Below are positions 17,240-25,696 of a DNA stretch of 64,000 bases, piece by piece. The number at the start of each line of letters is the position of its first letter. Position 1 is the stretch's first letter. The notes beneath the pieces were generated by a model. It was not told the origin of the DNA, did not search any database, and saw only the letters and a list, made by a program, of their open reading frames with translations. The translations under genes and the position numbers were made by a program. The stretch comes from Niabella soli DSM 19437 (lineage in GTDB: Bacteria > Bacteroidota > Bacteroidia > Chitinophagales > Chitinophagaceae): assembly GCF_000243115.2 (NCBI RefSeq), contig NZ_CP007035.1, forward strand, positions 2,294,001 to 2,358,000. Reading direction: 5' to 3'.

Positions 17240-20200
17240 TTAAAAGTTAACTTTTAGATTCACACCAACCGTGCGGGCCGTAGGGTATGCGCCGCTCTGG
17301 ATTCCCTGAATGTTTCCGGCCGATAAATTTTCTTCCGGGTCTGCATAGGGAAGGTTTTTATGAATCAACCACAGGTTTCTTCCAATAAGGGAAAGATCAG
17401 CGCCTTTAATGAAACGGGTTCTGGCAACCAGCATTTTTGGAAAAGAATAGGTCAGGTTTACTTCGCGCAATTTTACATAACTGGCATCATAGGCAAAATT
17501 TGCCGCCGGCCATAATGCTTTATTTGCATCTACTACGACCCTTGTTGTATTGGCTTTACCATCGGCAGTTACGCCCGGCAAAACAATTCCGCCTCCGTTG
17601 GCAAGCGTATTACGAACAGGATTTCCCAGGTCATTCAAGCCCGCAGTTTCGGGGTAAAGGCCTGAATACATGGTGCCATAGTACATGTCTAAGGACCAAA
17701 CCGTTCCGCCCTGGCGCACATCTACCAGGAAGCCCAGGGACACATTTTTATATTTGAATGTATTGTAAATACCACCATACCAGTTGGGGTTTACATTTCC
17801 GAAAACATTTGTGGTAGTAGTGCTCATTACGTAGTATCCCTTTGCATCAACCAGTTTTTGGCCCCTGCCATCCCAAGGAATGGTTTTTACCGGATCATTA
17901 GGGTCAGGATTATTCATCATCCAGGTTTTACCCTGAATCGTTCCCATCGGCTGACCTAAGGTAGCATTGACGCTCACACCACCCTGAAATGAGCCAAGTA
18001 TCAGGTTTTTGATGTCCTTATATAATTGAGTAACCTCATTCCGGTTGCGGGTCCAGTTTACATTCATCGTCCATGAAAAGTCATTGGTCCGTACCGGCGT
18101 TGCATTAAGCGTTAGCTCAACACCTTTATTTCGAACGCTTGCTGCATTTACATAAGTGCTGGCATAACCGGTGGAATTCGAAACCTCCAGCGGCATTAGC
18201 TGATTCTTGGTGTTGGTAATATAATAAGTAACATCAAACCCTAAACGATTTTTGAGAAATGCCATTTCCAAACCCAATTCTTTGCTATCCGTAATCGATG
18301 GCTGCAATTCGATATTATTCTTTTGGTTTGGCAGCGAAAACAATATGGTAGATCCAAACGGGTTTGGTTGATCATAAACATCATATATTGATCCGAACTC
18401 AGCGTCGGTACCAACGGTTGCCAAATTTGCCCGCAATTTTCCATAGGATAACCATTTAACATCCGGCAGTAATTTACTAAAGGTAAAACCACCGGAAACA
18501 CCATAATAGTTATAGCCATTATTCCCTTTTGGCAATGTTGAAGTAACATCCCTTCGGAAGGTACCATCCAATGTCAGCAGTTCTTTGTAACTCAGAGTAG
18601 CTCCCCCAAAATAACCGTTCATCCCCGTTGGCTGGTAAACCTCTACCGGGTTGGCAGGTGTGCCCAGGGAATTTGCAATCGAATACAGGCCTGGTACGAT
18701 CAGGCCGCCGCTGGTTGCTAATGCAACGGAACTGATGGTTCTTCTTCGAACATTTGTTCCCAATACACCTCTCAGGTTTAAATCGGGCGTAAGGTCTTTG
18801 TTGATGTCTGCCCTCAGGTCATAGTTCATTTCCAGGAAATTCCGGTTTCTTCTAAAGTAAGAAGGTACGGCCTGGCTCCCTACAGCAATCCTTTCATCCT
18901 GGAATTCACTATAATTATCCATAGTAACCCTGCCCAGGAAATCCAGCCAGGGCAATGCTTTATAGGTAAGCGCTACATTGCCAAAGGTCCGGGAACGGGT
19001 ATCTGTTTCATAATTTTCATACACGGACCAATAATAGTTGTTAGTGTATTTTGCCGTGGTCCCTTCAGGGGTGGAGGGGTCTGCCCAGTTCCAGGTTATA
19101 TTTTGATGATTCCTGAAATAGGCTTCTTTTTGTTCTAAAATATCCACATTTGTCTGGTACCACTGGCGAAAATTCTGGTTTACATTCAGCCCGCTGTAAC
19201 CAGTGCCAAAGCGTCCTTTACCATCGTTTTTAGATACATTTGCTTCGGCGCTGACAGCTAACTTGTCGGTTATATTATAACTGCCGCTCAGGGTTACATT
19301 ATTCTTCAACACCCGGCTATTAGGCAGGATCCCCTTTTCGTCATTCCGGGTATAGCCCACTTTAAAGCTTCCTTTATCCGAAGCTCCTGTAATAAATAAA
19401 CTATTATTAGTTGTAATGCCAGTTTGGTAGAAATAAGAAGGATCATGTTGTGCCGCCACCCATGGCTTTTTCTTATGATAATAAGGAGAAGCCGGGTCAA
19501 ATGCATCCCAATGATACACCATTAAATTTGGGTCAAACTTGGCTCCGAAGGAAGCGTCTTCTGAAGTGGGCACCACCAAATCTTTCACGCCGTCCCCGTC
19601 CACATCAAAATAAAGGAATCCATCCTTCTGGTAGTTACTTGAATAGCCCGCGCCATATTCTTTTTGGTACTTCGGAAAAGTGCTTTTGTCAATTTTGCCA
19701 ACAATAACACCTGTATTCAACGTAATGCCCAATCCTCTCTTTGCCTTTTTTGTGGTGATCATGATTACGCCGTTACCCGCGCGGGATCCATACAGTGCGG
19801 TGGCAGCAGCACCCTTCAGAACACTGATCGACTCAATATCATCCGGATTTATATCTGCCGCAGCATTTCCATAATCATATCCTCCCCTGCCCGTTATCTG
19901 ATTGGTTGTATTGATAACCGAATTGTCTACCGGAACACCATCCACAACAAATAAGGCCTGGTTGCTTTGATAAATATTTTTAAACCCGCGGATCACAACA
20001 TTGGTAGAGCCACCAATGCTATTGCCCTGCTGTATCTGAAGACCCGAAATCTTTCCGGATAACGCAGCGGCTGCATTCCCCGTTCTTGTATTGGCTACCT
20101 CTGCGCCACTGATCTGCTGTACACCGTAGGTCAGCGTATTCCGGGCTCTTTTAATACCCAACGCCGTTACCACCACCTCATCAATTGTTGAAGCACTGCT

Positions 20201-20482
20201 GCGAATAAGGGTGATCGTTAAAGTGCTGCCGGTTACGGATACTTCTTTTGAATCATATCCCGTTGCCGACACAACCAACATGCTTCCGCTTTTTACTTTA
20301 AAAATAAAAGCGCCCTGGTCATTTGCAGAAACGGCATTCCTGGTGCCTTTTTCTGTAATCGTTGCAAATGGCACAGGATCCCCTCCTTCGTTCACCACTT
20401 TTCCTGAAATCGATTCTGATTGGGAAAAGCCAGATAACGACAATGCAAATAGCATTGCCACAAGCAATACAATCTTTCTCAT
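17240..20482 (-). CDS. SusC/RagA-family TonB-dependent transporter, unit 3
   Basis: 1080 residues: signal peptide (MRKIVLLVAMLFALSLSGFSQ), CPD-like domain (about 22-105), TonB-box-like DEVVVTALGIKRARN, plug (IRGFKNIYQSNQALFVVDGVPV; GAAATALYGSRAGNGVIMITT) and a barrel ending VGVNLKVNF. No STN domain. It is paralogous to units 1 and 2. It is the first gene of its two-gene operon; the upstream spacer carries the palindrome shared by all three units. Confidence 0.95.
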   Translation of the reverse strand: MRKIVLLVAMLFALSLSGFSQSESISGKVVNEGGDPVPFATITEKGTRNAVSANDQGAFIFKVKSGSMLVVSATGYDSKEVSVTGSTLTITLIRSSASTIDEVVVTALGIKRARNTLTYGVQQISGAEVANTRTGNAAAALSGKISGLQIQQGNSIGGSTNVVIRGFKNIYQSNQALFVVDGVPVDNSVINTTNQITGRGGYDYGNAAADINPDDIESISVLKGAAATALYGSRAGNGVIMITTKKAKRGLGITLNTGVIVGKIDKSTFPKYQKEYGAGYSSNYQKDGFLYFDVDGDGVKDLVVPTSEDASFGAKFDPNLMVYHWDAFDPASPYYHKKKPWVAAQHDPSYFYQTGITTNNSLFITGASDKGSFKVGYTRNDEKGILPNSRVLKNNVTLSGSYNITDKLAVSAEANVSKNDGKGRFGTGYSGLNVNQNFRQWYQTNVDILEQKEAYFRNHQNITWNWADPSTPEGTTAKYTNNYYWSVYENYETDTRSRTFGNVALTYKALPWLDFLGRVTMDNYSEFQDERIAVGSQAVPSYFRRNRNFLEMNYDLRADINKDLTPDLNLRGVLGTNVRRRTISSVALATSGGLIVPGLYSIANSLGTPANPVEVYQPTGMNGYFGGATLSYKELLTLDGTFRRDVTSTLPKGNNGYNYYGVSGGFTFSKLLPDVKWLSYGKLRANLATVGTDAEFGSIYDVYDQPNPFGSTILFSLPNQKNNIELQPSITDSKELGLEMAFLKNRLGFDVTYYITNTKNQLMPLEVSNSTGYASTYVNAASVRNKGVELTLNATPVRTNDFSWTMNVNWTRNRNEVTQLYKDIKNLILGSFQGGVSVNATLGQPMGTIQGKTWMMNNPDPNDPVKTIPWDGRGQKLVDAKGYYVMSTTTTNVFGNVNPNWYGGIYNTFKYKNVSLGFLVDVRQGGTVWSLDMYYGTMYSGLYPETAGLNDLGNPVRNTLANGGGIVLPGVTADGKANTTRVVVDANKALWPAANFAYDASYVKLREVNLTYSFPKMLVARTRFIKGADLSLIGRNLWLIHKNLPYADPEENLSAGNIQGIQSGAYPTARTVGVNLKVNF

Positions 20483-20695
20483 TTAATAATTTTAGTTTAA
20501 TAAATATGTTTTCTCTTAAGTCCAGTAAAGCTCCTGGTTTATGGAGCGATCCCGACATCCGTGCAAGATAAGGCTTTTTAACAGTCCGTTAGGCTTCATT
20601 ACCACTAATCCAACAAATTAACCGCTCATACAGGTCCTAGTGATAAATCATTAATTGATTGCTAAATACTTAGGGCAGGCCCGTTTTTAAATAAA

Positions 20696-20709
20696 TTGAT
20701 CTAAATCAA
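20696..20709. promoter_or_regulatory. CRP/FNR-type palindrome upstream of susC unit 3
   Basis: The site reads TTGATCTAAATCAA, a perfect TTGAT-N4-ATCAA, 214 bp upstream of the unit 3 ATG at 20482. It also lies about 110 bp upstream of folD on the other side. Confidence 0.6.
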
Positions 20710-20805
20710 TTAAATAAAAAAATACAATGCCTGAAAACCCGCAGTCCTGCCGGTTTTCGGACCGAAATAATTTCTTTAAAAACACCCTGCCTGCTTAACT
20801 TTAGC

Positions 20806-20813
20806 TACCTTTG
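20806..20813 (+). promoter_or_regulatory. -7 element (TACCTTTG) of folD
   Basis: A perfect TAnnTTTG ends only 7 nt before the folD ATG, which implies a very short or absent 5' leader. No clear -33 TTTG is seen. Confidence 0.5.
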
Positions 20814-20820
20814 CCGGCCT

Positions 20821-21699
20821 ATGCAACTACTGAACGGAAAAGAAACAGCCAAAGCGATCCTTGATTCTCTTGAAATTGATGTGGCGCAGCGTGCTGCGTC
20901 CGGAAAAAAAGTTCCTCATCTTGCGGCAATCCTTGTTGGAAACAATGGAGCCAGTGAAACCTATGTGGCTTCCAAGGTAAAAACCTGCAGCGAAATCGGG
21001 TTCATTTCCACCCTGATCCAGTTTGAGGAAGATGTAACAGAGATCAAACTCCTGGAAAAAATTGAAGCATTAAATGAAGATATGGATGTAGACGGGATAC
21101 TGGTGCAACTACCCCTGCCCGCGCACATTTCAGAAAAAAAGGTGATCGAGTCCATTGACCCTGCGAAAGATGTGGATGGCTTTCATCCCATAAATATCGG
21201 CAAAATGACCCTGGGAGAAAAGGACGCATTTATCTCCGCTACCCCTTATGGTATTATGTTGCTGCTGGAACATTACAAGATAGAAACCAAGGGAAAGCAT
21301 GCCGTTGTAATAGGCAGAAGCCATATCGTTGGCCGTCCTATGAGCATCTTGTTGAGCAATAATAGCAACCCCGGCAACTGCACCGTAACCCTTTGCCACT
21401 CCAAAACCACCAATCTTAAGGAAATTTGTTTACAGGCCGATATTATTGTTGCCGCTATAGGCATTCCGGAATTTGTAAAAGCAGATATGGTTAAAGAAGG
21501 AGCTGTCGTAATTGATGTGGGCATTACGCGGATCAAAGACGCCTCAAAAAAATCGGGGCACCGCCTGGTGGGTGATGTGGATTTTACCAATGTAGCTCCC
21601 AAAACAAGCTATATCACCCCGGTTCCCGGCGGCGTAGGCCCCATGACCATCGCAGCATTGATGAAGAATACGTTTAAGGCTTGTGATAACAGGAATTAA
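20821..21699 (+). CDS. folD: Bifunctional methylenetetrahydrofolate dehydrogenase / cyclohydrolase
   Basis: 292 residues, the normal FolD length. FolD interconverts 5,10-methylene- and 10-formyl-tetrahydrofolate in the cytoplasm using NADP. The YVASK segment (Tyr48, Lys52) carries the catalytic Lys of the cyclohydrolase site. [26 protein letters not shown] is the conserved substrate block, [14 protein letters not shown] the Rossmann nucleotide-binding stretch, and [14 protein letters not shown] the C-terminal signature. All expected residues are present. The start codon lies just after a -7 element. The next gene, queE, is on the same strand about 190 bp on, across an octad and a heptad array. 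Confidence 0.97.
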   Translation: MQLLNGKETAKAILDSLEIDVAQRAASGKKVPHLAAILVGNNGASETYVASKVKTCSEIGFISTLIQFEEDVTEIKLLEKIEALNEDMDVDGILVQLPLPAHISEKKVIESIDPAKDVDGFHPINIGKMTLGEKDAFISATPYGIMLLLEHYKIETKGKHAVVIGRSHIVGRPMSILLSNNSNPGNCTVTLCHSKTTNLKEICLQADIIVAAIGIPEFVKADMVKEGAVVIDVGITRIKDASKKSGHRLVGDVDFTNVAPKTSYITPVPGGVGPMTIAALMKNTFKACDNRN

Positions 21700-21701
21700 T
21701 A

Positions 21702-21738
21702 AATGTGAGAATGTGGAAATTTGAAAATTTGAAAATGG
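21702..21738. repeat. Octad array, 4 units (AATGTGGA/AATTTGAA)
   Basis: Four 8-bp words in phase begin 2 bp after the folD stop codon. On the minus strand they read as CACATT/CAAATT words, the same family as those at 33766. Confidence 0.8.
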
Positions 21739-21830
21739 CTTCCTGCGCGGGAACCACAATACCTTTTCAATCCCGATAGCCAGCAGGACAAATTCGCAAA
21801 TTAACTAATATTGGTGCGGATCCAGAAACC

Positions 21831-21872
21831 AGTATTCAGTATCAAACATCAGACATCGAACATCAGACATCA
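21831..21872. repeat. Heptad array, 6 units (GACATCA type)
   Basis: Six words in strict 7-bp phase (AGTATTC, AACATCA, GACATCG and so on) end 18 bp before the queE ATG. Confidence 0.85.
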
Positions 21873-21890
21873 AATAAGGCTTATCCGGTA

Positions 21891-22472
21891 ATGGAACATT
21901 TCTATACCATCCAGGGTGAAGGGTTTCACCAGGGACGGGCTGCCTATTTTGTGAGACTGGGCGGCTGCGATGTGGGATGTACCTGGTGCGATGTTAAAGA
22001 TAGCTGGTCGTTTGATGCCCATCCCCTGCTGGCAACCGAAGCCATTGTTGCTGCCGTAAAAAATGCAAAGGCTACAATGGCGGTCATTACCGGGGGCGAA
22101 CCGCTATTACATGATCTGAACCCATTAACAGCCGCGTTGCGGGAAAACGGTATTGAAACGAATATCGAAACTTCAGGATCTGCTCCGCTCACGGGAACCT
22201 GGGACTGGATATGCCTCTCCCCAAAAAAATTTAAACAGCCGCGTGCTGAAATACTGCCAAAGGCCAACGAGCTAAAAGTTATTGTTTATAATAAAACAGA
22301 TTTTGCCTGGGGCGAACAGTTTGCTGCCCAGGTTGCACCGCATTGCAAATTATACCTGCAGCCGGAGTGGAGCAAAGCCGATGCCATGACCCCGCTTATT
22401 GTAGACTATATCAAGCAAAACCCCCAATGGGAACTGAGCCTGCAGTTACATAAGTATATTAATGTTCCTTAA
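21891..22472 (+). CDS. queE: 7-carboxy-7-deazaguanine synthase (radical SAM)
   Basis: 193 residues from ATG 21891. QueE converts carboxy-tetrahydropterin to 7-carboxy-7-deazaguanine in queuosine and 7-deazapurine biosynthesis. FYTIQGEGF is the family signature. The cluster-binding cysteines are Cys26, Cys30 and Cys33 (CxxxCxxC spacing), and TGGEPLLH is the SAM-binding GGE motif. Upstream in-frame codons read K-A-Y-P-V before the Met, which looks like the usual QueE N-terminus, yet no in-frame ATG, GTG or TTG follows from the adjacent repeat array. The true start may therefore be misplaced or non-canonical. No other queuosine genes are in the window. Confidence 0.93.
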   Translation: MEHFYTIQGEGFHQGRAAYFVRLGGCDVGCTWCDVKDSWSFDAHPLLATEAIVAAVKNAKATMAVITGGEPLLHDLNPLTAALRENGIETNIETSGSAPLTGTWDWICLSPKKFKQPRAEILPKANELKVIVYNKTDFAWGEQFAAQVAPHCKLYLQPEWSKADAMTPLIVDYIKQNPQWELSLQLHKYINVP

Positions 22473-22474
22473 GG

Positions 22475-22530
22475 AACGCGCAATGCTGAATGCGTAACGC
22501 ACAATGCTGAACGCCTAATGCTTAATGCAC
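22475..22530. repeat. Heptad array, 8 units (AAYGCNN type)
   Basis: Eight words in perfect phase starting 3 bp after the queE stop codon (AACGCGC, AATGCTG, AATGCGT and so on). Every word fits AAYGCNN. This is the cleanest array of the type in the window. Confidence 0.9.
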
Positions 22531-22553
22531 GGGGAACAGCATTCGATTGAACC

Positions 22554-22581
22554 AGCAACCTGTAACCTGTGACCTGTAACC
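22554..22581. repeat. Heptad array, 4 units (TGTAACC type)
   Basis: Four words in phase (AGCAACC, TGTAACC, TGTGACC, TGTAACC), just upstream of the promoter of the M42 peptidase gene. Confidence 0.8.
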
Positions 22582-22599
22582 CGCATCAAAAAAATTCAG

Positions 22600-22607
22600 T
22601 ACGTTTG
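22600..22607 (+). promoter_or_regulatory. -7 element (TACGTTTG) of the M42 peptidase gene
   Basis: A perfect TAnnTTTG ends 19 nt before the ATG at 22627. No clear -33 TTTG is seen. Confidence 0.55.
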
Positions 22608-22626
22608 AGGTCATTAAATTATCATT

Positions 22627-23754
22627 ATGGCCAAATCAGATACAAAAGCAAAAAGCAAAAAAGCAAAAGCTCACAAAAGCATCCTGAACGATACTTCACT
22701 TAATTTTCTGAGAACCTATATCAACAACCCTTCACCAGTGGGCTTTGAAAGCTCGGGTCAGCGCCTGTGGCTGGATTACCTGAAGCCTTATATAGATACC
22801 CATTTTATGGATCCTTATGGCACTGCGGTGGGGGTTATTAACCCCGAAGCGCCGTTCAAAGTAGTTATTGAAGCGCATGCAGATGAGATCAGTTGGTTTG
22901 TAAATTATATTACAGACAAAGGACTGATCTATGTAAAACGCAACGGCGGGGCGGACCACCAGATCGCACCGGCGCAGCGGGTATTCATTCACGGGAAAAA
23001 AGGTGCGGTGAAAGCGGTATTTGGCTGGCCGGCCATTCATACCCGGATCGGCAAGGAAAGCGAAACGCAGCCCAAAACAGAAAACATCTGGCTGGATTGC
23101 GGCGCCCGCAGCAAAAAGGAAATTGAGGCATTGGGCATTCATGTAGGGGCCGTGGTAACTTACCAGGACGGTTTTGATGAATTAGCAAACGATCATTTCG
23201 TGGGAAGGGCTTTTGATAACCGCATCGGCGGCTTTATGATTGCTGAAGTAGCGCGGCTGCTGAAGGAAAACAAGAAATCGGTACCGTATGGGTTATATAT
23301 TGTAAACGCGGTACAGGAAGAAATCGGGCTGCGTGGCGCGGAGATGATCGCACGCCGGATTAAACCTGATATAGCTATCGTAACCGACGTAACGCATGAT
23401 ACCAACACCCCTATGATCAATAAAAATATTGAAGGCGATGTTTTATGTGGCAACGGCCCTTCGCTGGCCTATGCACCAGCCGTGCACAACAAGCTTTTGT
23501 CTTTTGTTGAAAACATTGCTGAAAAAAACAAGATACCGGTTCAATGGCGGGCGCTGAGCCGCAGTACCGGAACGGATACAGACTCTTTTGCTTATGCTAA
23601 TGACGGTTGCCCGTCTGTTCTTATTTCCATGCCGTTACGTTATATGCATACCACTGTGGAAATGATCCACAGGAATGATATCGAGAATACCATCCGGTTG
23701 ATGTATGAAACCTTATTGGCACTAACGCCAAAAACGGATCTGAGTTATTTATAA
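22627..23754 (+). CDS. M42-family metallopeptidase (aminopeptidase)
   Basis: 375 residues, cytoplasmic. M42 enzymes are di-metal aminopeptidases that form large tetrahedral complexes. The visible metal-binding and catalytic motifs are in the family order: EAHADEISW (first metal His and catalytic Asp), VGRAFDNRIGG (bridging Asp), QEEIGLRGAE (catalytic Glu pair), VTDVTHDTNTP (Asp ligand) and HTTVEMIH (last His ligand). The first ~20 residues are Lys-rich and probably disordered. It has its own promoter after the heptad arrays. The exact substrate preference cannot be read from sequence. Confidence 0.92.
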   Translation: MAKSDTKAKSKKAKAHKSILNDTSLNFLRTYINNPSPVGFESSGQRLWLDYLKPYIDTHFMDPYGTAVGVINPEAPFKVVIEAHADEISWFVNYITDKGLIYVKRNGGADHQIAPAQRVFIHGKKGAVKAVFGWPAIHTRIGKESETQPKTENIWLDCGARSKKEIEALGIHVGAVVTYQDGFDELANDHFVGRAFDNRIGGFMIAEVARLLKENKKSVPYGLYIVNAVQEEIGLRGAEMIARRIKPDIAIVTDVTHDTNTPMINKNIEGDVLCGNGPSLAYAPAVHNKLLSFVENIAEKNKIPVQWRALSRSTGTDTDSFAYANDGCPSVLISMPLRYMHTTVEMIHRNDIENTIRLMYETLLALTPKTDLSYL

Positions 23755-23884
23755 TACCAATTAGTCTTTTAAATTACATCAAAAGAAAGATATGTCAGGC
23801 TGAGCTTGACGAAGCCTATTCATCCTTCGCCAGGCTGTTAATGACATACGTTTTAAAGTTATGAAAACCAATCATTATTTTTCT

Positions 23885-23998
23885 CGTCATTGTAAGACCG
23901 GCGTAAGGAGGGGGAGAAATCTCGCTCTTTAATAATGAAATTTACCTTCGGTGATAAAAGTTCTCTTCGTCCGCTTTTGGCGGGCTCATCGTGACGAT
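23885..23998. repeat. CGTCATTG-type dispersed element
   Basis: The element starts with CGTCATTGTAAGACCGGCGT and ends with an imperfect inverted copy (CTCATCGTGACG). It resembles the CGTCATTGCGAG repeats found in spacers of many bacterial phyla. One copy only in this window. Confidence 0.5.
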
Positions 23999-24109
23999 AC
24001 CTGAATGTGTCAACGTCTCAATGATTTTGCCCGCCTGAATGATTGCAGATCGGGCAGGCAGTACGAATAAATAACTCCGGGTGACAGTGTTCTTTTAATG
24101 TCTAATTAT

Positions 24110-24148
24110 AAACAATAAAGGCCGCTCTTTTTGCGGCCTTTATTGTTT
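24110..24148. terminator. 16-bp perfect hairpin terminator after the fourth susCD
   Basis: Two perfect 16-bp arms (24110-24125, 24133-24148) with a 7-nt loop lie 16 bp beyond the susD stop codon at 24164. Confidence 0.9.
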
Positions 24149-24163
24149 CGTTAGTATATTGCT

Positions 24164-25678
24164 TTAGAACCCGGTGTTATTGGGCAGCAGGTTAGGATTT
24201 ACATCGGTTTCCTGTTTCGGCAGAGGGAACAACAATTGCTTCTCTGCATAAGTTGATCCAAACACGGTTGTATGTCCAACAAAATTATCCCAGTTACCGG
24301 TTACGTCGTTGTGGATCTTGCGCGTACGCACCATATCGAACCAGGTCTTGTTTTCAAAGCACAGTTCAAAATAACGTTCCAGCCACACCTCTTTCTCAAA
24401 CGCATCCTGGTTGGTATTGCTGAACGGAGTTAATTGCGCCCGGCCACGAATGTCATTTACACATTTTTGTGCCAGCGTATTGGGCGCCCCGTCTGCCCGG
24501 TTTTGCGCCTCCGCATACAGCAGCATCACATCGGCCAGGCGGTACAGCGTATAATTAAGATCTGATTTTAACGTATTGGTAACTGCATTAACATCAAACC
24601 ATTTATAAATATAAGGATGACCAAAATTAACCGTTGCCCCCGTTTTTGCATTGGGGTAACTGCTGTAAACAAACTGGCGCTCCTGCACCCGTTTATCACC
24701 CGCCGGGAAGGAAGCAATAAACTGTGTGGTGGGGAATACCGAACCATATTCATCCGAATAAAGCGAAATACCGCTGTAGTTGGGGATTGTAAGCGGGGTC
24801 AACGGGTTATTATTATTGGCGGCCGCTGCATATTGAACCTGGAAAATAAACTCTTTGGTGTTTTTATTAGCCGGATTGATCATATCCGTATATTCGGTAA
24901 ACAGCGAATATCCGCCTTTATTAATAACATCAAGCGAGCGCTTGGCCGACTCTGCATAATATTGGTTGCCTCCATTGATGGCGGCACCTGCATACGTAAG
25001 ATACACATCTGCCAAAATTGATTTCACGGCTCCCATCGAAATTAAACCGGTAGCATCCTTCCACGGTAAAGTAGATTGCTCTGCCAACAAAAGATCCGGT
25101 ATGATGATGCTGTCGTAAATATTCTTTGCCGGGGTTCTTGACGGTTTTAATGAATTTAAATCTTTTGGCACTTCAGTGATCTTTGGTACGGCGCCATACA
25201 GGCGTACCAGATAGAAATAATACAAGGCGCGCATCGTATGTGCTTCGGCCAGCATATTTGTTTTTTGCTCCGCAGTCATATCAGCGGCATTGATACCGGG
25301 TATGGAGGCAATTGCCTGGTTGCAGGCGCCCACGCCCTTATACAAATTCTGCCACCAGGTATCTACATAAAAGGCTTCGTTGGTGTACGTAAGCTTTTGA
25401 AAAGTGGTGTATCCTGTTTGCCCCAGATCACTGCCGGACTTACCGGTCATGAATTCCATCAGGTTCCAGGTGCGGCCGCCATAGGAAGAAGGCTGGCCAC
25501 CCAATACGGCATCCCGTAAACTTTGATAACAACCATTGGCAAAGGCCCGTGCCACTTTATAGCTCGATAGCTGTGCGTCGGGCGTAATAAAACCCGTCGG
25601 CTTTTCTTCCAGGAATTTAGTGCACGATGCCGCCATCAATGCTATAAATGCCCCAATAATATATATATGCTTTTTCAT
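24164..25678 (-). CDS. SusD/RagB-family outer-membrane lipoprotein (classical type), unit 4
   Basis: 504 residues. The lipoprotein signal ends in LMAASC (Cys about residue 19), then TKFLEEKPTGFITPD. Unlike units 1-3 it belongs to the classical RagB/SusD branch: EAHTMRALYYFYLVRLYGAVPKIT in the N-terminal helical part, LYRLADVMLLYAEAQNR, and the C-terminal LERYFELCFENKTWFDMVRT followed by LFPLPKQETDVNPNLLPN. It is 18 bp after its susC. No enzymes lie next to the pair, so the ligand is unknown. Confidence 0.95.
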   Translation of the reverse strand: MKKHIYIIGAFIALMAASCTKFLEEKPTGFITPDAQLSSYKVARAFANGCYQSLRDAVLGGQPSSYGGRTWNLMEFMTGKSGSDLGQTGYTTFQKLTYTNEAFYVDTWWQNLYKGVGACNQAIASIPGINAADMTAEQKTNMLAEAHTMRALYYFYLVRLYGAVPKITEVPKDLNSLKPSRTPAKNIYDSIIIPDLLLAEQSTLPWKDATGLISMGAVKSILADVYLTYAGAAINGGNQYYAESAKRSLDVINKGGYSLFTEYTDMINPANKNTKEFIFQVQYAAAANNNNPLTPLTIPNYSGISLYSDEYGSVFPTTQFIASFPAGDKRVQERQFVYSSYPNAKTGATVNFGHPYIYKWFDVNAVTNTLKSDLNYTLYRLADVMLLYAEAQNRADGAPNTLAQKCVNDIRGRAQLTPFSNTNQDAFEKEVWLERYFELCFENKTWFDMVRTRKIHNDVTGNWDNFVGHTTVFGSTYAEKQLLFPLPKQETDVNPNLLPNNTGF

Positions 25679-25696
25679 ATTCTGAAACTTTGATTT

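Larger units (their letters stand above)
20483..20820. other. Divergent regulatory spacer between susC unit 3 and folD
   Basis: No gene is visible. It has a short hairpin GCTCC/GGAGC (20530-20547) in the susC leader, a weak minus-strand TAnTTTG-like element near 20613-20620, the TTGAT-N4-ATCAA palindrome (20696-20709) and the folD -7 element (20806-20813). Confidence 0.6.
23755..24163. other. Gene-free spacer with dispersed repeat elements
   Basis: No gene is visible. It contains a GTCAGGCTGAGCTTGACGAA-type sequence (about 23796-23845), a CGTCATTG element with imperfect inverted ends (23885-23998), and the terminator of the fourth susCD operon (24110-24148). Confidence 0.65.
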
